From a virus: a stretch of DNA of 25,718 nucleotides. Below are positions 20,455 through 25,718 of this stretch, piece after piece. Each line of letters starts with the position of its first letter. Within the stretch, counting starts at the first letter, position 1. The notes beneath the pieces are model-generated. The model was not told the origin of the DNA and did no database searches. It saw only the letters and a list, made by a program, of their open reading frames with translations. The stretch spans positions 1-25,718 of IMG/VR virus record IMGVR_UViG_3300009703_000092; one strand, written 5' to 3'. A program made the position numbers and the translations under genes.

Positions 20455-20534
20455 ATTGGGATATAATCGTATTCATATTCTTTTATTTTTTGTGGCAGAT
20501 TGCTTTAACATCACGGCTAAGGAAACGTGAGTAA
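20451..20534 (+). CDS. Membrane micro-protein
   Basis: Twenty-seven residues: helix IIVFIFFYFLWQIAL then RLRKRE. Its stop is immediately before the methyltransferase ATG. Confidence 0.45.
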   Translation: MNWDIIVFIFFYFLWQIALTSRLRKRE

Positions 20535-21359
20535 ATGCCAAAGATAAACATTTTACAAGGAAACGCCATAGAAGTAGTTGAAACACTAGCAGACAAATCT
20601 GTGCAAACTGTCGTGACTTCTCCACCTTACTGGGGACTGCGTGACTACGGAGCAGATGAACAAATTGGATTAGAATCATCACCTGAAAAATATATTGAGA
20701 ATTTAGTTATATTATTTGAAAAGATAAAGAGAGTGTTAAAAGACGATGGCACTGTATGGATAAACATAGGAGATTGCTACGTCGGTCAGTCTTGGTCTGG
20801 TTCAGGTAATGTTGGCAGTGATTTAAAAGGCAGACGTTCAGCAAACCACAAGAAACAAGGTGATAACTTAAAACCGAAGGACTTAGTAGGTATACCGTGG
20901 ATGTTAGCATTTGCTATGAGAGAAGCTGGGTGGTATCTGAGAAGTGATATAATTTGGGCAAAGCCAAATCCAGTTCCAGAACCAGTGAAAGATAGACCTA
21001 CACGAGCACACGAATTCATTTTTTTATTTTCAAAAAATAAGAAATATTATTATAATTATGAAGAAGCAAAAGAAAAAAACAAAGACGGCACAGAAAAGAA
21101 TGCAAGAGATGTATGGTGGATAACACCCCGTCAATATAGAGGTGAACACGTAGCAGTGTTTCCGTTTGAATTACCAGAAAGGTGTATAAAATCAAGCACT
21201 AAAGAGGGTGATATAGTTCTTGACCCTTTTGTAGGCAGCGGCACAGTGTGTGAAGTTGCTCACAAATTACAGAGAGATAGTATAGGTATAGAATTAAATG
21301 AGCGTTATTTTAATATAGCCGCAAAATTGATGAGTATAACCACTTTGGGGGATTTTTAA
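20535..21359 (+). CDS. DNA methyltransferase, beta class (N4-cytosine or N6-adenine)
   Basis: A 274-residue enzyme. Catalytic motif SPPY at 29-32 in VVTSPPYW comes before the S-adenosylmethionine motif DPFVGSGT at 230-237, the order of the beta class; IGIELNERY (250-258) follows. SPPY is more usual in N4-cytosine enzymes. It would modify viral DNA, likely to avoid host restriction, or mark replication state. No endonuclease partner is adjacent, so it acts as an orphan. Its stop shares a base with the next ATG (TAATG). Confidence 0.9.
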   Translation: MPKINILQGNAIEVVETLADKSVQTVVTSPPYWGLRDYGADEQIGLESSPEKYIENLVILFEKIKRVLKDDGTVWINIGDCYVGQSWSGSGNVGSDLKGRRSANHKKQGDNLKPKDLVGIPWMLAFAMREAGWYLRSDIIWAKPNPVPEPVKDRPTRAHEFIFLFSKNKKYYYNYEEAKEKNKDGTEKNARDVWWITPRQYRGEHVAVFPFELPERCIKSSTKEGDIVLDPFVGSGTVCEVAHKLQRDSIGIELNERYFNIAAKLMSITTLGDF

Positions 21360-21844
21360 TGGGAAAAGTTGACACGGGAAAGAATTTTGAAGCAGAAGTA
21401 AGGAAATCTTTGAATGAAGTTAATTGTTTTTGGTTTAGAATACAAGATACAAATGATGTGTCTAGATTCGTTAAACAAGCTATTGCAGAAAAGCAACCCG
21501 GAGATTTTATGATGATTAAATCGGGAGTTCCCGTTCTTATTGAATGTAAGACTAGCAAAAGAGAAACTTCATTTCCTTTGTATTATAATAAGAAACGTGC
21601 TATTCCTAAACATCAAGTGGATGCTGCTTTAGAGGTAAGAGAACACGGTGGTCAATCTTATTTTTTAATAAGAAAGGATAAACCACGAAATAAAAGATGT
21701 TTTGCTGTTAAACCTGAAGACGTAGAAAAGTTATATGATACAACTAAAAAATCAGTTAAATGGGCAGAGGTAGAAAAGTTAGCAACTGAGTTACCACCTA
21801 TATCTAATCCATTACGATGGGATTTAACGCCGATACTTATATAA
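21359..21844 (+). CDS. RecU-like Holliday junction resolvase
   Basis: A 161-residue PD-(D/E)XK nuclease. GDFMMIKSGVPVLIECKTSK (48-67) gives the D...ExK site, and IPKHQVDAALEVREHGG with YFLI matches the end of RecU. It resolves four-way DNA junctions in recombination or trims branched replication products before packaging. Coupled to the methyltransferase by TAATG. A VRR-NUC-like nuclease is the alternative. Confidence 0.72.
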   Translation: MGKVDTGKNFEAEVRKSLNEVNCFWFRIQDTNDVSRFVKQAIAEKQPGDFMMIKSGVPVLIECKTSKRETSFPLYYNKKRAIPKHQVDAALEVREHGGQSYFLIRKDKPRNKRCFAVKPEDVEKLYDTTKKSVKWAEVEKLATELPPISNPLRWDLTPILI

Positions 21845-21845
21845 A
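21837..21845 (+). promoter_or_regulatory. TATA box of leaderless promoter
   Basis: TTATATAAA centred 26 bases before ATG 21867, overlapping the end of the resolvase gene; predicts a leaderless transcript for the following genes. Confidence 0.6.
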
Positions 21846-21866
21846 CTAACAATCAGATAACAAACA

Positions 21867-22220
21867 ATGACTATTATATCCGAATTCAAAAAAATGCTGG
21901 AAGACCCAGAAGAAGATTTGAGAGTGGATACTTTAATTAAAACTCCCACAGAAAGAGCAGTTTATGAAAAATGGATACAAATATTTAACACAATAACACC
22001 ATTTAGTATACCACAAGGTGTGAGTATAATAGATTCTAGTTACAAAATGAGCAAAAGGGACTGTATTGTTCTTCTTGCTTATATTAAATTCTTTGAACAA
22101 AGATTAGGTAAAATGAAAGAAATGAACGAAAGTGACGATTTCAAAAAAATGTTTGAAACATTAACTGAAGCGGATGGAATAGAAGAGGAAAATATATACG
22201 ATGGAACAATGTTTGGATAG
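21867..22220 (+). CDS. Hypothetical helical protein
   Basis: A 117-residue soluble, helical and acidic protein. I recognise no family. First gene of a leaderless unit leading to the replication-like module, so a DNA-related role is possible by context only. Confidence 0.65.
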   Translation: MTIISEFKKMLEDPEEDLRVDTLIKTPTERAVYEKWIQIFNTITPFSIPQGVSIIDSSYKMSKRDCIVLLAYIKFFEQRLGKMKEMNESDDFKKMFETLTEADGIEEENIYDGTMFG

Positions 22221-22482
22221 ATTTAAAAAGTGCTGGAACAAATCCAACCCTAAATTTAGACATAAGTTAATTCAAAAAGTAATGAATCGCGGACTTGAGC
22301 CGACATATGAAGTATGTAAAGACTATTGGTTTGGTAATATTAAACCATATAAGAGTCCCAAGAGCGGAAACGTTGTGCATATCCACATTAGAGATATAAA
22401 AAAAAGGAAGCGATTAGATGAAAACTCCACACGGACAATGGAAAACAAGCATAGATATAAGAAACGCAGAGCTTACAAGTGA
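22201..22482 (+). CDS. Basic hypothetical protein
   Basis: Ninety-three residues, Lys/Arg-rich throughout with a basic tail (KHRYKKRRAYK). It overlaps its neighbours by 20 and 65 bases. May bind nucleic acid; family unknown. Confidence 0.55.
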   Translation: MEQCLDRFKKCWNKSNPKFRHKLIQKVMNRGLEPTYEVCKDYWFGNIKPYKSPKSGNVVHIHIRDIKKRKRLDENSTRTMENKHRYKKRRAYK

Positions 22483-22777
22483 TTGGTGGCCCTTCGTTGA
22501 GAACATTAATGACATACTGGAAAGACTTAAAGAGCTCGAGGGTGACATCGAGATTGTTGACAATAAAGTCAGTGAGGCTGTCGGTTTGGGTAAAGGGCTA
22601 TACAAGCTTTTATATAAACTGGGCCTTTTGGATAAGGAGTTCAAGGTCATCTGGCCAGCCGCACAGCGGTTGCGTGAGGTGCTAGAAGAACCAGAAGAGG
22701 AAGAAAATGCAGAAAGAAATGAAACCGGAAAAGGAAACAGAAATGGAAAGGATGGCGCTAGTTCAGGGAATGTATGA
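22418..22777 (+). CDS. Coiled-coil hypothetical protein
   Basis: A 119-residue protein; NDILERLKELEGDIEIVDNK is a heptad-patterned helix, and the tail is acidic then Gly/Asn-rich. Its local G+C is higher than its neighbours. Long overlaps at both ends. Confidence 0.6.
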   Translation: MKTPHGQWKTSIDIRNAELTSDWWPFVENINDILERLKELEGDIEIVDNKVSEAVGLGKGLYKLLYKLGLLDKEFKVIWPAAQRLREVLEEPEEEENAERNETGKGNRNGKDGASSGNV

Positions 22778-23006
22778 ACTAGACCAACAAAATAGCGCAT
22801 TGCGTGGGGGAAATAAACACGTGTTAAATTTAGGTGTAGCAAGACTAGAAATAGTTCCTACGTCTAAAGGTGAATCAGTAGCAGATGTATTCAAATGTTT
22901 TACAAAGTTTGCTAAAGATTTAAAGAAGTTGCACGGCGACAAACATCTTGTAGTAAGATTTGAAGGAGATACACCAGCAGTCCCAGCGGACTCAATGATT
23001 AACTAA
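22707..23006 (+). CDS. Hypothetical protein
   Basis: Ninety-nine residues from ATG 22707 with GAGG upstream; in-frame ATG at 22743 and 22752 would reduce the overlap. The core (HVLNLGVARLEIVPTSKG) looks alpha/beta. Stop shares a base with the next ATG. Confidence 0.58.
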   Translation: MQKEMKPEKETEMERMALVQGMYELDQQNSALRGGNKHVLNLGVARLEIVPTSKGESVADVFKCFTKFAKDLKKLHGDKHLVVRFEGDTPAVPADSMIN

Positions 23007-23305
23007 TGCGACGTAGAGGATTAAGTAAAGGTACGCTTCTGGGTAAGTGCCAATGGTGCACTCAACCCATCAAAGAAGGTGACTCAACATTTTCAGCATA
23101 TAACGCACGTATAATAAATACTAAGTGGTATTGTGGTGAATGTTTAGTCGCACTAAAGCCGACAGTAGACAAGTTAACTATCGAAAAAGAGTATACTGAA
23201 GATAAGTTAGCTGCTGAACAAGCCGGCAATCTTGACCTACTCAGCCAGAAATGGATTGTAGAGGTCGGAACGGGTAAAATTAGACGCAACCCAAAGTATA
23301 AATAG
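23006..23305 (+). CDS. Zinc-ribbon protein
   Basis: Ninety-nine residues. CQWC at 15-18 and CGEC at 43-46 form a zinc site, followed by a charged helix and basic tail. TAATG start. Possibly a nucleic-acid binding protein in the replication module. Confidence 0.65.
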   Translation: MRRRGLSKGTLLGKCQWCTQPIKEGDSTFSAYNARIINTKWYCGECLVALKPTVDKLTIEKEYTEDKLAAEQAGNLDLLSQKWIVEVGTGKIRRNPKYK

Positions 23306-23331
23306 GGTCTTAGTATACATAGCAAAGGAGG
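23297..23331 (+). promoter_or_regulatory. TATA box and strong Shine-Dalgarno of the ssDNA-binding module
   Basis: TATAAATA (23297-23304) overlaps the end of the previous gene; the start site should fall near 23326, and AAGGAGG (23325-23331) is the best ribosome site in the window, seven bases before ATG 23339. Strong expression is expected. Confidence 0.62.
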
Positions 23332-23338
23332 CAAAAAA

Positions 23339-23551
23339 ATGGCTGACAACAACAACAATGGTTTGGAAGAACTCTCGGGTCTCTTCCGAAATGAAAGCAA
23401 GAAAGGAGATATCTACTACGGTGGAAAACTCGCAGACGGAACTGAAGTGGTAATGTTTAGGAATTCCTACTGGGAAGAAGGTAAAAACAGACCCTACTTC
23501 CGTCTATACAAACGCAGTGCTGAAGGCGCAAAGCAACAACTACAAGACTAA
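23339..23551 (+). CDS. Small abundant protein, ssDNA-binding candidate (DUF736-like)
   Basis: Seventy residues. GLFRNESKKGDIYYGGKLADG, then VVMFRNSYWEEGKNRPYFRLYKR (both quoted in part) resembles small DUF736-like viral proteins found next to replication genes. Strong promoter and ribosome site fit an abundant DNA-binding protein. Function not proven. Confidence 0.55.
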   Translation: MADNNNNGLEELSGLFRNESKKGDIYYGGKLADGTEVVMFRNSYWEEGKNRPYFRLYKRSAEGAKQQLQD

Positions 23552-23552
23552 A

Positions 23553-24239
23553 GTGAGTAGTTACAGCGACTGGTTGCAATCGGGTAAAAGTGAGAGGGTC
23601 TGGCTTGCAGACTCAATGACTGCTCTTGCTCAATTTGCATACGTAAACCCTTTGCATAGATTAAAGCATTGGGACGCCAAGAAGCAGAGACGAGTGGACT
23701 GCTGGCAAGCTCGCGGTGATAAGTGTTATTACTGTGAGGCAGGATTACCACAAATACACGACTATACTTATGGTCTGTATATAGAAGAAGGAAATGCTAA
23801 CATACAATATCTGAGCACAACTTTGACAACCCACACCTATTTACAAAGAACATTTTCTGCTCTTTTTGATAGTGAAAAGAATCCTTGTGATTTTATATTT
23901 GCTTTTACAAGAGGTAAAATAACATCATTAAAAGGTGCTAGAGTCAATGGGTATAAAGTTGAAATGATTGATGATATGAAGATGTATGTTCCTGAAGTTC
24001 AAAGACCTTCACCGTTATCACCACATCAGAACAAAGTGAGGGATTTCAAGTGGAAGGTTCCAGAAGAAATAGCATTAAAATTAGTTGAATATGATGGGCA
24101 ACCCTTTAATTTAATAGACTTGTTTATAAAAATAAAAGAGTTATCACCACGTTCAAATGATAGTACGATTAAGTCTTATGCAATAAGATTAATAGAAAAT
24201 GGAGTGCTGGACGTAAGAAAAGCAAAAGAATTTAGATGA
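23553..24239 (+). CDS. Zn-containing ssDNA-binding-like protein with winged-helix end
   Basis: A 228-residue protein from GTG 23553, two bases past the preceding stop; an ATG at 23517 in frame would overlap that gene. RVDCWQARGDKCYYCEAGLP holds Cys for zinc, in a fold reminiscent of viral single-strand binding proteins. Residues about 165-228 have a predicted winged helix (LIDLFIKIKELSPRSNDSTI). Adjacent to the ATPase, so a helicase-loader or ssDNA-binding partner is a good guess, no more. Confidence 0.55.
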   Translation: MSSYSDWLQSGKSERVWLADSMTALAQFAYVNPLHRLKHWDAKKQRRVDCWQARGDKCYYCEAGLPQIHDYTYGLYIEEGNANIQYLSTTLTTHTYLQRTFSALFDSEKNPCDFIFAFTRGKITSLKGARVNGYKVEMIDDMKMYVPEVQRPSPLSPHQNKVRDFKWKVPEEIALKLVEYDGQPFNLIDLFIKIKELSPRSNDSTIKSYAIRLIENGVLDVRKAKEFR

Positions 24240-24325
24240 ATGAAGAAATGAATGAAGCAATGTGGTATATGTTATTCGCATTATTTATGATGATGTGGAT
24301 GATGTTAGTGATGGTGATTACTTGA
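24236..24325 (+). CDS. Met-rich membrane micro-protein
   Basis: Twenty-nine residues, of which eleven are Met, in one hydrophobic helix (MWYMLFALFMMMWMMLVMV). ATG overlaps the gene before it, and its TGA overlaps the TTG of the ATPase. Coupling supports it; it could also be a bridge for translation. Confidence 0.45.
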   Translation: MNEEMNEAMWYMLFALFMMMWMMLVMVIT

Positions 24326-25718
24326 GTAAGAAATATCAAATTGAAGACCTTGTCAATTACTTTCACAATGTAAAGAATAAAAAAGGCGACCTTGTTCCTA
24401 TAATAGGCGAGGATAAGCTAGCAGTGACAGCAGCGTTAGCATATTTGTTAGAAGATACTAACTTTATGATTAACGCATACAGTGGAACTGGTAAAACAGT
24501 AATAATGAATGCGGTGTTTGAATTACTAGAAGATACTGGTATACCTTATGCTGTGTTGGAACAGTTATCAGACACCGCCCTATGGTATGATATGGAAACA
24601 TTAAATCGTTCTCGATTTATTGCTATTCCAGAGGCACAGAAATGTCCTGAAAGTATTATTGAAATATTAAAGACGTGGGCAGACGATAGACCTGCTGAAA
24701 GAAAAAGAACTGATGTGACTATACAAGATATTAGGACACAAACACTCTATCCAAAGTTTGTGTTTATGTGTAAAGCAGTTGAAAATACACGCGGTAATTT
24801 GTTTTTAGATGCTGAGTTAGAACGTAGGTATATGATTACACACACAAATCCCACAGTTAAGCAGACAGAAGATGTATTAAAACAAAAGTTACGTTCTATT
24901 GCTAAACCTGATGGTGATTTACAAACTATGAGTGATGAAGATATTAAAGGTTTAAAAGACCATATAGTTGATTGTATTATTCGTCGTGATGATTCTGCTG
25001 CGGTTAAGATTAGAAATCCGTGTGCTCCTTTCTTATTTGATGTTATACCAACACTCTTTCCAATAGCTAGAAGTAAAGTTCATTACTTTCTAAAGATTAT
25101 TAACGCTGTAGCACGATTCTTTCCAGATGAAATAATGACTTGTGAAAAGGATGGTGTAGAATATGGTTTAGTCACACCAAAACATAACTGGTTGGCAACA
25201 CAGATATACATAGATACATTCGTGACAGAATGTTTACAGATGCCCTCGCACGGCATAGATATATTACAACTGATACCTGATAGTGAAATGGATTCTTATG
25301 GTATGGTTAGTAGTGATGTAGCAAAATTATCTATGAAAGAGTTACAGCAGGCTGCTAGAGCAGCAGGGTTACCATTTGCACAAAAGAATTTAAATCCTTT
25401 GTTACAATCTTTAGTAATGCTTGGGTTTTTAGAAATGGATGAAGATGATGGTAAACGAAGATTCTTTAAATCACCATTGATAAGAGAACCTAGCACTAAG
25501 ATTAATTGGCCTGACTTAATGACATCAACTCAAGAGTTAGTAAAACAGACTTGGCCAGAGGTAGCAGATGATTATATAGAACAACACTGCACACACGTTG
25601 AGGTGACAAATCCTTTCACAAAAGAAAAGGTAGAGTTAGGCACTAGGACTGAAAAAACACCCTCAATGTCAAACGCAGATTCCGAATATAAAGCAGACCC
25701 GTTAGACTATGGAGATAG
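24322..25718 (+). CDS. P-loop ATPase with C-terminal winged helix (incomplete at window end)
   Basis: Reads 465 codons from TTG 24322 (TTGAGTAAG) to the window end without a stop. Walker A AYSGTGKT at 52-59; FIAIPEAQ near 99-106 as Walker B-like; FVFMCKAVEN as sensor-like. Residues about 325-400 form a winged helix (LSMKELQQAARAAGLPF). It would use ATP to move along or load onto DNA. Domain order resembles viral helicase/ATPases of replication modules, but no MCM or DnaB motif is seen. No ATG start in the right place. Confidence 0.75.
   Translation, partial: MSKKYQIEDLVNYFHNVKNKKGDLVPIIGEDKLAVTAALAYLLEDTNFMINAYSGTGKTVIMNAVFELLEDTGIPYAVLEQLSDTALWYDMETLNRSRFIAIPEAQKCPESIIEILKTWADDRPAERKRTDVTIQDIRTQTLYPKFVFMCKAVENTRGNLFLDAELERRYMITHTNPTVKQTEDVLKQKLRSIAKPDGDLQTMSDEDIKGLKDHIVDCIIRRDDSAAVKIRNPCAPFLFDVIPTLFPIARSKVHYFLKIINAVARFFPDEIMTCEKDGVEYGLVTPKHNWLATQIYIDTFVTECLQMPSHGIDILQLIPDSEMDSYGMVSSDVAKLSMKELQQAARAAGLPFAQKNLNPLLQSLVMLGFLEMDEDDGKRRFFKSPLIREPSTKINWPDLMTSTQELVKQTWPEVADDYIEQHCTHVEVTNPFTKEKVELGTRTEKTPSMSNADSEYKADPLDYGD

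Noticed and set aside
22414-22842. Minus-strand frame of 142 codons
   Set aside because: Ser/Leu-rich antisense of Glu/Lys-coding genes with linked starts on the plus strand.

Overview
This window reads as part of a tailed (head-tail, HK97-fold) virus genome that infects an archaeon. Terminase, portal, prohead protease and major capsid protein genes lie together on the minus strand. Many genes carry archaeal TATA-like boxes about 26 bases before the start codon, which implies leaderless or short-leader transcripts. A viral surface protein carries Cys-capped GCxDxxAxNYNxxAxxDDGxC repeats, which I associate with marine planktonic microbes and notably Marine Group II (Poseidoniales), together with many N-glycosylation sequons. 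A Poseidoniales virus (magrovirus-like) is my best inference, but no host marker gene is present to prove it. Base composition is A+T-rich throughout.

Layout. Positions 1-8328 (minus strand, read right to left) form a structural and packaging block: a repeat-bearing membrane glycoprotein, small membrane and coiled proteins, a group of very basic Lys-rich small proteins, a terminase small-subunit candidate, terminase large subunit, portal, protease-scaffold fusion, head decoration protein, and a major capsid protein cut by the window edge. Positions 8330-8492 are a divergent leaderless promoter region. From 8493 onward nearly everything is on the plus strand.

Positions 8493-12170 hold a Cas4/RecB-like Fe-S nuclease, a membrane protein with a probably glycosylated N-terminus, and two unrecognised genes. 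They are separated by unusually long non-coding stretches full of hairpins, tandem hairpin repeats, terminator-like structures and TACTWAGC direct repeats. Two copies of an elaborate promoter (12090-12132 and 12713-12755) drive an unknown gene and then an operon with a multi-zinc-ribbon protein, a complete-looking clan MH zinc metallopeptidase and a zinc-ribbon protein. A strongly folded RNA candidate follows at 16166-16358.

Positions 17201-20534 form a densely packed chain of micro-genes (27-109 codons), most joined by stop/start overlaps. Many encode single zinc ribbons or single membrane helices. They surround a pyrimidine-dimer DNA glycosylase-like gene. Positions 20535-25718 are DNA metabolism: a beta-class DNA methyltransferase, a RecU-like Holliday junction resolvase, several unknown genes, and a module with a small ssDNA-binding candidate, a Zn/ssDNA-binding-like protein and a P-loop ATPase with a C-terminal winged helix (cut by the window end).

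The most noteworthy parts are the density of structured RNA candidates, the hairpin family with a GTGAGAA loop, the duplicated promoter with a shared box between TATA and the predicted start site, the zinc-ribbon microprotein cluster, and a virus-encoded peptidase.
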